From: JAOXRU01 sp965247735
Lineage (GTDB): Bacteria > Bacteroidota > Bacteroidia > Flavobacteriales > Flavobacteriaceae
DNA length: 64,000 bases
Assembly: GCA_965247735.1 (NCBI GenBank)
Contig: CBDFHN010000002.1
Coordinates: forward strand, 124,001-188,000
Direction: 5' to 3'
A program made the position numbers and the translations under genes. Shown one piece after another: positions 1 to 9,300 of the stretch; position 1 is the first letter of the stretch, and each line of letters begins with the position of its first letter. The notes beneath the pieces were generated by a model, which worked only from the letters and a program-made list of their open reading frames with translations, made no database searches and had not been told where the DNA came from.

Positions 1-1
1 C

Positions 2-91
2 TATGTTACTAAAATAGAAGCTTTGGATATGCTAACGGATATAGATACTCCTGAAAATTATGAAAATTTATTTAGAAAGCATTTTTTATGA
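2..91 (+). CDS. C-terminal end of a MobA-like nucleotidyltransferase (partial)
   Basis: An open frame enters from the left edge and stops with TGA at 89-91, giving 29 residues. They contain the phrase DIDTPENYENL. An (I/L)(D/N)TPEDY-type tail is typical of the C-terminus of MobA/MocA-like NTP transferases (NTP_transf_3 family), which load nucleotides onto molybdopterin cofactors, and of related sugar-nucleotide enzymes. Only the tail is visible, so the substrate cannot be told. It ends 2 nt before the stop of the convergent gene at 94. The family call rests on one short motif. Confidence 0.45.
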   Translation, partial: YVTKIEALDMLTDIDTPENYENLFRKHFL

Positions 92-93
92 TA

Positions 94-1236
94 TTAAGGT
101 CTTTTTCCAAAACCAGTAACAAACTGTAATAATACTCCCCACTGTCCATAATCATCGGCAGATCTTGATGCATAAAAATGATTTAATCGAAGTCTAGTAT
201 GCGGCGAAAAAGTATAGGTTAAACTAGAGGTACTTTTGTAGTTTTTATAATTCATATCCTGATCCATAAAACTAGTATGAGCAAAAGAAGTGCTTATAAA
301 AAAGTTATTGAATACATAGTAATCTAATGCAGTTTGAAAATGGATTGATTTGGTGTATGTCTGGTCATCAATATTATTATCTCCTAAAACAAACTGATTG
401 GACCATTTGAATTTTTCATAGTATTTATAAATCCAGTCTCCACCTATTCTATTGATCTGAGCCAGTTCATTAGGGTTTTCAGTATTTTTTACCTTACCTG
501 AAGTTAAGATAATTCCAAACTCGTTTTTTTTAAATGTAGGTGTTCCTATACGTGATGTTATCAGCCAAGTGTCTTCATATTTATAATCAGAAAATGAAAG
601 ATTGGTATTGTCATCCGTTAATGGATTATCATTAATAATATTATCAACAACAGCAATAGGCCTGTTTAAAAAACCTCCGGATGTTAATGATAATTCTAAA
701 TCTAAGTTATTCGATAGCGGTGTTTTTACAAAAAAACCAAGATCCTGAACAAAACCAATATCCATTTTTGTAATATTGGTCATAAAGGTAGAAACAGGGT
801 CAAGTTTTGGGTTGTGTCCATAAGGAATGGATCTATTTCCAATCCAAAAAGAAGTTCTATCCCATTTGGTATCAAATTTTAACCAGGTATCTAATAATTT
901 AAAGCTTACTTTTGCTTGGTCGTAACCTTGGCTATCCACACTTTTCTGAAAAGGAAAAGATACTCTAATATTGTAAGAAGCAAGATTAAAGGTTTTGATA
1001 TATCCTTTTTGCAGTAAGTTTTGATTTTTGGAAAATAACCTAAAAGCAATTTGATTGTCAGGCGATTGATTGGTAAAATCTAGCCTTCCTTTTTGATTAT
1101 CATTTATATAACCACCATGTAAGTTTACCTGGGTATAAAAAAAAGTGGTTTGTTGTTTCTGATGCTTTATAGCGTTTTGACTAAAACTGTTAAAACTAAT
1201 TAAAGCAATAAGGGCGATTATAATTTTGTACTGCAT
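94..1236 (-). CDS. Outer-membrane beta-barrel-like protein
   Basis: 380 residues. The N-terminus is a Sec signal peptide (hydrophobic stretch ending SFNSFSQ, residues 1-20). The rest is rich in alternating hydrophobic and aromatic residues with many Tyr, Phe, Asn and Thr, and it ends in a strand-like segment (WGVLLQFVTGFGKRP). This pattern is typical of outer-membrane barrels; the segment DTWLKFDTKWDRTSFWIGNRSIPYG (given in pieces here: WLKFDTKWDRTSFWIGNR) resembles a DUF5916/porin-like wall. No enzyme motif is seen. It starts 8 nt after the stop of the upstream 506-residue lipoprotein, so the two probably form an operon read right to left. Substrate or pore function is unknown. Confidence 0.6.
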   Translation of the reverse strand: MQYKIIIALIALISFNSFSQNAIKHQKQQTTFFYTQVNLHGGYINDNQKGRLDFTNQSPDNQIAFRLFSKNQNLLQKGYIKTFNLASYNIRVSFPFQKSVDSQGYDQAKVSFKLLDTWLKFDTKWDRTSFWIGNRSIPYGHNPKLDPVSTFMTNITKMDIGFVQDLGFFVKTPLSNNLDLELSLTSGGFLNRPIAVVDNIINDNPLTDDNTNLSFSDYKYEDTWLITSRIGTPTFKKNEFGIILTSGKVKNTENPNELAQINRIGGDWIYKYYEKFKWSNQFVLGDNNIDDQTYTKSIHFQTALDYYVFNNFFISTSFAHTSFMDQDMNYKNYKSTSSLTYTFSPHTRLRLNHFYASRSADDYGQWGVLLQFVTGFGKRP

Positions 1237-1244
1237 TTTAACGA

Positions 1245-2765
1245 CTAATAACTGTATAAGCTTTTACGAATTCTAACTTTTTCTCTTATTCCTTTAGGAA
1301 GTTTTACACTAGCCATCCATACAGGAGTAATTCTCTCATAGGAAAGTACATATATTTGCAAAACATCTCTTTCTAACGATTCGTAAGTAAGGTAAATTTT
1401 TTCGATTCCTTTGTATTGGTTATTTACCCATTTATGATCATCTTTTTTTGTCAATAACACATATGGTTTTATTTCGTCAGGAAGTAGTTCTGCATCATAA
1501 ACCAAGGTGTTTTGTTTAGGATTATATCTTCTGCTTTTTGGATAAGTATTAATTCCAAACAACATTCCAAATAATTTTTGCTCATCTAGTTGTGCCAAAT
1601 CAACATTTCCTATATTTATTTTATAAGGTGCCCACTGTCCTGTCAAGGTAATTTCTACATAAGCATCAGTTCCTTTTATATCAATTACATCAATGTTAAC
1701 TGAATCTAAGTGCTGCATCCAATTTAAATCAAATTCTTTTGGTGTAGCGGCTGTATAAAAACCTTGATCTTTAAATTGTGTAGTTTTTACTGGCGTTTCT
1801 AATATGGTTTTATAAGTATCATTATTACCTTCTAGAAAAAGCTTAAAGTTCTTTTTATAAAACAACTCATTGTCTAAAGGTTCTATCTTACGACCACTTT
1901 TATGTCCCAATTCTACAGTTTTTGAAGCTAGTCTTCGTTTGATAGGGTTTCTTAGTGTTGAAAAATCAATAGGCACTTGCTCGGCCAAATCTGATAATTT
2001 ATTGTATTCCATATCATAAGGAATATTTTTACCAGGATTTTTTAGATTTATCAATTCACGGTATAATGCTTTGTCTAGATAAAACCAACTGTGTGATAAC
2101 ACTTTGTTTTGGTTAAGATTAATGCTGTTTCTTAACCGTTGATTATAATCTGAAAAATCTGCAGAAGTTAGTTCAAACTCCCATTTGGTAGGGGCAAGGC
2201 AATTGTTTACAATTTTACAACGATAGGCTCTGTCTTTAATATCCTGTAGCTCAGTAGATTGATTGTCTTGTAATTCAATAGAGAATTCTTCGTGTTCTTT
2301 TCTGAAAACATAACCGAATCTATTGAATTCTTCTTCAATTATTTCTGGATAAATCATATCTCCAGTAGCATCAAACTTTGGTGTTAACCTAAGTAAATCA
2401 ACACTTTTTATTGAAATTCTATTATTACTGGCATCAACAAAAGTAAAATCAGCAATTACTTTACCTTTTGGCATTCTATCCTTAAGTTTTATATAAACTT
2501 TATGAAACCTAAAAATGGAATCATTTTTTCCATAAGAGCTATCTTTTTCTCCAATATCAAATTTATAATCAAATCCAGGTGTTGTCGCATCCAAAATCAT
2601 AAGATGATTTGGATATTGAGCAAAAACCGATATAATTTCAGTCGGAGCTGGTGCTAATTCACTAGTTTTTTGTACAGCTGCCCATTTTGTAGTATGGCAT
2701 TGTACAAAAAATAAACCTATTATTGTAAAAAATAATAGTTTACATACAAACGATATGTTCTTCAT
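1245..2765 (-). CDS. Large lipoprotein of unknown function
   Basis: 506 residues. It begins with a lysine plus hydrophobic segment and a lipobox (LFFVQC, Cys at about residue 23), so it should be a lipid-anchored envelope protein. I recognise no enzyme domain. The middle is mixed alpha/beta with charged patches, and the C-terminus is basic (KLPKGIREKVRIRKSLYSY). It is the first gene of a probable two-gene unit with the barrel-like protein at 94-1236 (8-nt gap), which suggests the two work together at the outer membrane. The role is unknown. Confidence 0.6.
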   Translation of the reverse strand: MKNISFVCKLLFFTIIGLFFVQCHTTKWAAVQKTSELAPAPTEIISVFAQYPNHLMILDATTPGFDYKFDIGEKDSSYGKNDSIFRFHKVYIKLKDRMPKGKVIADFTFVDASNNRISIKSVDLLRLTPKFDATGDMIYPEIIEEEFNRFGYVFRKEHEEFSIELQDNQSTELQDIKDRAYRCKIVNNCLAPTKWEFELTSADFSDYNQRLRNSINLNQNKVLSHSWFYLDKALYRELINLKNPGKNIPYDMEYNKLSDLAEQVPIDFSTLRNPIKRRLASKTVELGHKSGRKIEPLDNELFYKKNFKLFLEGNNDTYKTILETPVKTTQFKDQGFYTAATPKEFDLNWMQHLDSVNIDVIDIKGTDAYVEITLTGQWAPYKINIGNVDLAQLDEQKLFGMLFGINTYPKSRRYNPKQNTLVYDAELLPDEIKPYVLLTKKDDHKWVNNQYKGIEKIYLTYESLERDVLQIYVLSYERITPVWMASVKLPKGIREKVRIRKSLYSY

Positions 2766-2924
2766 TGCAAAATTCAGGGTTGATTTTGAACCTACAAAAT
2801 TACTAAAGATGAACCTATGATTTTAATATTTGTTGTGAATTACGTTTAAAACACTTTAAAAATCGGTTAACTGAAGAAAATAAGTATTTTTTTAGTAAGA
2901 AAAATCCAAAAAAGACCCAATTTC

Positions 2925-3386
2925 TTATTTTACTCTGATGTATTTTTCTATGATATACCGTTTTATATTTGCTTCTTTTACTTCTTCCAGACCATGCTGA
3001 ATTAGACTATCGCCTTTAACCTCTATAGTAAAAGGAAATTGATGTCCTCTAATATTTTCAACACCAATAAAATCCAAGGTTTCTATATAATCTGTGCCTT
3101 TTAATGAATATGTTCCCGCTCCACCATAAAAAGACTCTGCAGTTCCTGGTTTTTGATTAAAGAAAGCAAAATGTGTGTTATTTATGATTTTAATAAATTC
3201 TGAGGTACCTAAATCTTTAATAGTAACGCTATCTTTTTCTTTAACTTCTCCGTAAACTAGTCTCCATGTACCAACTATTGAATTGCTTTCCACCATTTTT
3301 ATAGGTTCTGGTTTTACCTTTCCTTCTTTTTGTACACAAGAGCACATTACGATAGTGGTTGCAATAACAGCTAGAAAATTCTTCAT
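2925..3386 (-). CDS. Small lipocalin-like lipoprotein
   Basis: 153 residues. The signal peptide has a lipobox-like end (IVMCSC, Cys at about 17). The mature part begins with SIVGTWRLVYGE near residue 37, the start signature of lipocalin-like small barrels (DUF4488 or lipocalin_4 type) common in Bacteroidota. A GTYSLKGTDYIETLDF segment follows, typical of a growing beta-sheet. Such proteins are envelope-bound with unknown ligands. It stands alone, with 159 nt to the next upstream gene and about 80 nt downstream. The domain call is by sequence feel only. Confidence 0.6.
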   Translation of the reverse strand: MKNFLAVIATTIVMCSCVQKEGKVKPEPIKMVESNSIVGTWRLVYGEVKEKDSVTIKDLGTSEFIKIINNTHFAFFNQKPGTAESFYGGAGTYSLKGTDYIETLDFIGVENIRGHQFPFTIEVKGDSLIQHGLEEVKEANIKRYIIEKYIRVK

Positions 3387-3465
3387 AATATATAGTTTTG
3401 AAAGGTAAAAATATGATAAAAAGTATTAGAATGATGAGTACAAATCTATATTATTGAAAAAATTA

Positions 3466-3846
3466 TCATTTTGATTGTTTTGTTCCCAATTTTGATTTTA
3501 TTTTTAGTAAAATGATAATTAGTATTGGTATAAATACACAAATTATTACTGATGCTTGTATATAGTTGAGTCCAATAATACCAAACCAGTTTAAAAATGC
3601 TACTGATTTATTGAATAGCTTCGTAGCAAACACTTCAAAATCTGGCACAAAAACAAATGTTGTTGTGATAATGGTGATAAAAACTATTTTAAAGAAATTT
3701 GTCTTATATATTTTATCAATGAAATATATAAATATTGCGGGTACTACTATATAAAAAATAATAATATTTATCTCATGATAAGACAGCCCTGTTGTTTTAG
3801 ATAACCATTTTAAAGCTAGGTATACAGTATCAAATATTTGAGTCAT
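3466..3846 (-). CDS. Small three-helix membrane protein
   Basis: 126 residues with three hydrophobic segments, at about 27-43, 50-68 and 92-113, and a lysine-rich cytoplasmic tail (KIKSKLGTKQSK). I recognise no family. It is read in the same direction as its neighbours but has gaps of about 40 to 80 nt on each side. The opposite-strand frame over it is shorter and lacks a plausible start region, so I take the minus strand as coding. Confidence 0.55.
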   Translation of the reverse strand: MTQIFDTVYLALKWLSKTTGLSYHEINIIIFYIVVPAIFIYFIDKIYKTNFFKIVFITIITTTFVFVPDFEVFATKLFNKSVAFLNWFGIIGLNYIQASVIICVFIPILIIILLKIKSKLGTKQSK

Positions 3847-3885
3847 TTAAAAAACCAGTTGCTGTTACAAATATATAATTTACGA

Positions 3886-4395
3886 TTAGTATTCCCAATT
3901 TCGGTATTCATCATTAGTGTTTTTCATGTCCTCGTAGAGCCAAACCATACGATCCAAAAACCAGCTTTTTCCCAAATAGGCGAGCATTACACCCAATAGT
4001 GCTCCCCAAATAGAGTAATAAATGGTTGCCCATATGGCCAATAACATTCCTACAGATGAGATGAAGTTTAAGAGAGTATGAATAGGTAATTTGTGTTTTT
4101 TAGGAATAGTAATTTTATCTCTATTAAGGTAAATTCGTTCTCCTAATACTGCCTTTGATGCCCAATTTTTGGTTGATTTCGGTATTGGGAATGCAATAGG
4201 ATTAAAAAACATCCAAAGTAATGAAACAACTGCTGGTATTGCAGACCACCAGCCAATCCATATTCTGCTCCAAAATGCTAAAATAATTAACGGTAACACT
4301 GCATATCTGGTATACACACTCCATGGATTTGCATGTTTCATCCAATTGTTATCGGTAAGGTTAAATAATGCCGCAATTTTTCGTTCTGTTGTCAT
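3886..4395 (-). CDS. DUF6653 family membrane protein
   Basis: 169 residues. It opens with a soluble stretch ending NWMKHANPWSVYTRY, then two membrane segments (about 31-46 and 50-67), a loop with ASKAVLGERIYLNRD, and two more segments (about 104-140). The combination of HANPWSVYTR and NWASK-VLGER-WLNR-like motifs is what I know from DUF6653 proteins, found in bacteria and archaea. Function is unknown. A purine-rich ribosome-binding region (complement of tctcctttt) lies just upstream of the ATG, which supports this start. Confidence 0.7.
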   Translation of the reverse strand: MTTERKIAALFNLTDNNWMKHANPWSVYTRYAVLPLIILAFWSRIWIGWWSAIPAVVSLLWMFFNPIAFPIPKSTKNWASKAVLGERIYLNRDKITIPKKHKLPIHTLLNFISSVGMLLAIWATIYYSIWGALLGVMLAYLGKSWFLDRMVWLYEDMKNTNDEYRNWEY

Positions 4396-4485
4396 AATAA
4401 TCTCCTTTTATTATTAAGACGATAAAAAGTGAAGAAAGTTCATTTTTCTCTTCTCTTAAAAATTATTATAAAAGAACATGGTAGA

Positions 4486-4899
4486 TTAGTAAGAATACCA
4501 GTCAGAAACTTCTGTATTTATAGTTTCACTTTCTTCTTTACGAATTATTCTTTTAGTAATTTTTTGGATTTCATCATTATCAGTAATAGAATAAAACAAC
4601 TCAACATTATGTTCCTCATTATCTGTAAAAGATAATGGACTTTCTTTTTGAGAACCTATTTTTTTGGAAAACTCAGCAATTTTTTCTCCATCTAATTTTA
4701 AACCCAAAATGCCTTCTGGTAAATCCCCTTTTTCTTGAGCTACATCTATAGTTATTGTTAATAGATCCTCATTGACCTCAACAGCATTCCAATTTATTTG
4801 TGGGGCAGATAAATATTCTATGTCATCTTTTTTACAGCCAAGCAATAATAGTATCGTTATTATTCCTAATCCAAGTTGTTTCTTATAGTTATTTTGCAT
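4486..4899 (-). CDS. Small lipoprotein paired with the M43 protease
   Basis: 137 residues. The signal peptide has a lipobox (LLLLGC, Cys at about 22) followed by KKDD. The mature part is acidic and beta-rich with no domain I recognise. Its ATG lies 2 nt beyond the stop of the upstream M43 metalloprotease, so the two are almost certainly co-transcribed and translationally coupled. That context suggests an accessory or surface anchor partner for the protease, but this is inference. Confidence 0.55.
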   Translation of the reverse strand: MQNNYKKQLGLGIITILLLLGCKKDDIEYLSAPQINWNAVEVNEDLLTITIDVAQEKGDLPEGILGLKLDGEKIAEFSKKIGSQKESPLSFTDNEEHNVELFYSITDNDEIQKITKRIIRKEESETINTEVSDWYSY

Positions 4900-4901
4900 G
4901 G

Positions 4902-6146
4902 TTAAAAAGTTTTTTTGAGTTCTTTTTTCTCTGATGGAATACGTATTGTATATGTTCCTTTTTCTAGGGATTCAATTATTAATAATTTTCCTAAAGTTGT
5001 GGTTATTTCTTTAAAATAGTCATTTGGACCATAAATTTCTATTGTATGAGACTTCTCATTATCTAAAATCTGTAAACGAAGTGATTGGCGCTTGTGAGGA
5101 ATCTCTTGATCATCTACAAAATAAGTGTGATTTACTAAATTCCATGTGATTTTTGGAAGGATAACAGTTGAGTTATCTTCAAGTAAACCTGTAATTTTTA
5201 AATTGTTCTCTGACCATAATACTGCTCTTGCAGGATGATTTAGAGCATTTGTGACTCTATCAATCTGCCCTTTTGTAAACATTTTATAGCAACCACGAGC
5301 TCCATTATAGCCCATATAGTTTTCATTGTTTACTAGAGTACCACTACAATTGGTTCCTGGAGTACAGTTTAAACTGTGATTTCCGTCTTCTTGTGGTGTA
5401 TCTGCTACTTCATCAGTTCCGCTACATTTTCCTTCAAAGGTGTGTATAAGATTAAGCCAATGACCAAATTCGTGAGTAAGCACAGATGCAAATTCTTTAT
5501 CGGTATTTGTTCCTAAATACCTACCATTATAAACCACTCTAGCTAAATTTCTATCCGACATATAACTGTTGGGATACCAGGCCACTCCTGAATTATTCAT
5601 AACACCATCATTATACAGGTCATTTTGGATATAGACATTCATATACTTATAATTATCCCAAGCATCTTGCCTAATTTGAGTATCATATTCATTGTTTTTG
5701 GCATAACCGTTTTTTTCACCATGATATACAATACCAGAAGTAGCATTTCCATCTGGATCTTTTTTGGCAAGTATAAATTGTATTTGGAGCGTACTTTTTA
5801 TATGGTTAAAGTTTCCATCTATAGTATTAAAATCATCATTCTGTCCCTGAAAGTCTTTGCTTACATTTAGCAAGGCTTCCTCAATTATTGATTGATTGAC
5901 TGCAGTACTACTAAAATCTGTGCCATATACATGAAAAACAACAGGAATAATATATTGCCCATTTGGGGGCGTCTTAAAAGTTAAATTTTTGCCTTTTTTA
6001 GTTTGTTTGTATTCATTAAAGGCTTGTATATGCTTTTTAAAATATTCCTTATTTGCCTCTGAAGTACTGCATTTAAGCTGAGCTTGAACAGTGGTAATTC
6101 CAAGAATTAGGAAGCAGAGTAGTAGTTTGATAGTTGTTAATTTCAT
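4902..6146 (-). CDS. Secreted M43 family zinc metalloprotease
   Basis: 414 residues with a signal peptide (ending TTVQAQ, about residue 22). The zinc-binding motif is LTHEFGHWLNLIHTF near residue 225, the extended HExxHxxxxxH of the M43 cytophagalysin/pappalysin group, with Asn where many relatives have Gly. The Met-turn NYMGY follows near 276, after a Cys-rich loop typical of the family. The last 25 residues (LEKGTYTIRIPSEKKELKKTF) look like a short T9SS-type sorting tail, but this is weak. It probably degrades extracellular protein. It is the first gene of a two-gene unit with the lipoprotein at 4486-4899. Confidence 0.85.
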   Translation of the reverse strand: MKLTTIKLLLCFLILGITTVQAQLKCSTSEANKEYFKKHIQAFNEYKQTKKGKNLTFKTPPNGQYIIPVVFHVYGTDFSSTAVNQSIIEEALLNVSKDFQGQNDDFNTIDGNFNHIKSTLQIQFILAKKDPDGNATSGIVYHGEKNGYAKNNEYDTQIRQDAWDNYKYMNVYIQNDLYNDGVMNNSGVAWYPNSYMSDRNLARVVYNGRYLGTNTDKEFASVLTHEFGHWLNLIHTFEGKCSGTDEVADTPQEDGNHSLNCTPGTNCSGTLVNNENYMGYNGARGCYKMFTKGQIDRVTNALNHPARAVLWSENNLKITGLLEDNSTVILPKITWNLVNHTYFVDDQEIPHKRQSLRLQILDNEKSHTIEIYGPNDYFKEITTTLGKLLIIESLEKGTYTIRIPSEKKELKKTF

Positions 6147-6254
6147 AGTTTGGAGGTTGTGATTAAATAAACTATAAAATTCTGCTAATATTGCTTATTT
6201 AGCAATATTATACATTTATTGGTTAATATTATATCAATAATAGAGACAAAAAAT

Positions 6255-6286
6255 AAATGGAGCGTTCTCAAAAAAACGCTCCATTT
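6255..6286 (-). terminator. Rho-independent terminator of the alpha-2-macroglobulin-like gene
   Basis: A perfect 12-bp stem (6255-6266 with 6275-6286, arm AAATGGAGCGTT) encloses an 8-nt loop. Read on the minus strand it is followed by an AT-rich stretch ending in six T. It lies 23 nt past the stop of the gene ending at 6309. Confidence 0.8.
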
Positions 6287-6308
6287 AGTAACATATTATC
6301 AAATATAA

Positions 6309-9300
6309 TTATTCAACTAAAATTCGTGTTCCTTCACTATGGCTACTAAATTCTGGAGCATACATGCTTTGTATGGTGGTAATACCATTACTCATTTTAC
6401 CAGCATTATTAACTCTTAGGTCATATTCAAATACATATATTCCTTTAGGAAGATAGTCAAAAAAGAAATTTGTAGCAGCATCTTTGGTGCTTTGATAATA
6501 CCCAAGACCATCTTGCCATTTGTAGTTAGAAATAACATTAATAGGCTCTAAACCCGCTGCTCTCATGTCTTTCATGTGCACAAATTCCATTGTTCTATCT
6601 GCTCTTAATTCAATACGAACTCTTATTAAATCTCCAACTTTTAAGGATGTGCTGGTCGTTATTTCAGAAAGTTGCTCTCCTTTATCTGTATTTGACTTTA
6701 AAAACAGCTTTTTCTTTAACTGTAATGGCGTTTTTGCTGTGGTAATTTTGTCTAAATCTTCAAAATATTGCCAGTATAATGCTCCCCAAGCAATTCCATT
6801 CCCCTTTTTACTAAGCGCTATAGTTGCCATATCCGGTTTAATATCGGAACCACTCCATGATGTTTTATAATAACCAGTACCAGCTTCAATTTTTACATTT
6901 TCTAATTGTGTTGGTGTTATTGGAGTTTTGCCAATTACTACATCTACCATATCGGTAACACTTAACCAATCGCTACCTTGTAACAAAAGGGCATACACGG
7001 CTTCGGTTGTTGCTTTGGTTGTTTTCCAACGGTTAGTTTGCTTGTTTTTTAATAACCATATTTTAAGGTTATCTATAGTGTTGGTATCATTGTCTATTTC
7101 AGAAAAAGCTTCAATAAGTAAGGCTTGTGTTTCTATTGGAGCTTGGTGCCAATACCATGAATTGGTGTTTTCTTTCCAGTACATTCCTAATTCATCATTG
7201 GTAATACTATTTTCTTTTAATGACTTTAAAATGCTATTAGCAGTTTTTTGATCTTGTTTTCGATGTACTATTAATGCCATCATTCCTTTAGCATATAAAG
7301 AACGCTTCTTCCAGTATTTTTTTATTTGTGTGTGGTAATATGCACTTATTCTTTCTGCTTCTTTTGATAGCTTTATATCAGAGAAGAAACTTCTCATATA
7401 TAGATAATGTAACTGTGTATAGCTCAAATGGTCATTTTTCAAATTAATGTCATCATCATATTTTGTTAAATCATTATACTCTTGAATAAAGGCTGTATCT
7501 AAGTATGATATGGCCTTCTTTATCATGGTAGAAGTATCATCAGAATATACATTAAGTTGTTTTAGGTGTCCAAAACCACTAATAATATGTTGTGTTATAT
7601 ATCTATTGGCTTTTCCTCCTTTAAACCATGCCCAGCCACCATTGTGCATTTGATTACTTTGTAATTTACGCATTGCAGACTGCAATTCGTTGTTCATTTT
7701 GTTTAAGTTGAAGAGTAGTGCTATTCGTTTTTTCTGTTCAGCTTCACTTTCTGCATCACGCAACCATGGTGTTTCTTGTATTAAGAGCGATTTTAACTCT
7801 TGATTTTTTTCGAGATTACTTTGCAGCGCATTTGTTGACGCCCATTGGTCAAAGACAGCTCTAATTCTAGGGTTAGAATTTGCAATATGACTTGCTAATG
7901 CATTGGCATAATATCTAGAAAATGTTTGCTCATTACATTCATAAGGATATTCCATTAAATATGGCAATGCCTGTACTGCATACCAAGCCGGATTAGAGGT
8001 CATTTCTAAGCTAAGTTTATGATGTTTTAGCGTAGTTGAAGTATTGCTTTTAAGTTTATCTAAAGTAAAGGTTTTCTTCTGATTAGATCTTATCCACATT
8101 GGCATAGTCTCTGTAACCAACATTCTATTTGATAAAACAGGTAATGCGTTTTGTTCTCCATCGCTATAATCGCCTGCTTTTGCAACTATTTTGTATTGTA
8201 CTGCTTGTATTTCGCTAGGTATTGCCAATATCCATGAAACTTGTGTGTTTCCGGCTGCATTAACGGTAAACGGACATGTTATGCTTCCTGATTTTTTTAC
8301 CAATAGTAAAGAAATATCTTTTCCTGTAATGGCATCTGTAAGTATAAGTTTGGCCTCTCCAGATAGTGCTTTTTCGCTAAGGTTAGCAATTTTGGTACTG
8401 ATAGTTATTTCATCGCCTTCTCGTAAAAAACGTGGAGCATTAGGTATAACCATCAATTCTTTTTGAGTTACTGTTGACAAGCTTAGCGTGCTACTTTCTA
8501 ATGTTTTGGTATGGGCAAGTAGTTGTAAATTCCAACGTGTTAATGCTTCAGGGCTAGTAAAGCTAAAAGAAATATTGCCTTCAGTATCTGTTTGTAATTG
8601 CGGGAAGAAAAAAGCATTTTCTTGTAAGTTTTTTCTAATTTTTATATTATCAAAATTTTGTTTTTTACTAGCAGTTGTTATAGTAGTGTCTTTTACACTT
8701 GCAATATCTTTTTTTTCTAAATATCCACCAGCTGCACCAGCACTCATATCTGATTCTACATCACTTATTTCAGATACTACTGACTCTTCTAGTTCCATAT
8801 TATCATCCATTGCCATCGACATAGCTACTGGAGCCATTCTACGACTTTTCATTCTGTCTCTATTTCGGTTAGAATTTCCAATATATAGGCCAAACCAGTT
8901 TAGTGTACTGTATTGTTGTGTGTTATAGTTGATGTAATGATTGTTGTAGTTTCCAATATTTAATTGTTGTGTTCCAAAACTACGTCCTGCATTTCTACGA
9001 CTATTGGAGTAATAAGTAGGTCTGTATATAGGATTGAAGCCCCAATAATGAGAACTAAATTCGTCTAATGAAGCATCGTACATGCTTGCCAATAGTTCTG
9101 CACTTATTTTTTCTCCTTTAGCACCTTTAATTTTAAAACTCCATGTTTCATCTTCACCTGGTTGTAGTTTATCTCTGAAAGTTAGGGTCTCAATTTTTAA
9201 GTCAGTACTAGGATAGGGGATGTTTATGGGTAAAACTCCGCTTTTAAAACTGTTGAAAACTGCAAAACTATAATGAATAGTAAAACCTCCCAAATCTTCT

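Noticed and set aside
8488..8928. 146-codon plus-strand ORF inside the macroglobulin gene
   Set aside because: Antisense shadow of a strongly supported gene, rich in Ser and Leu from the opposite frame.
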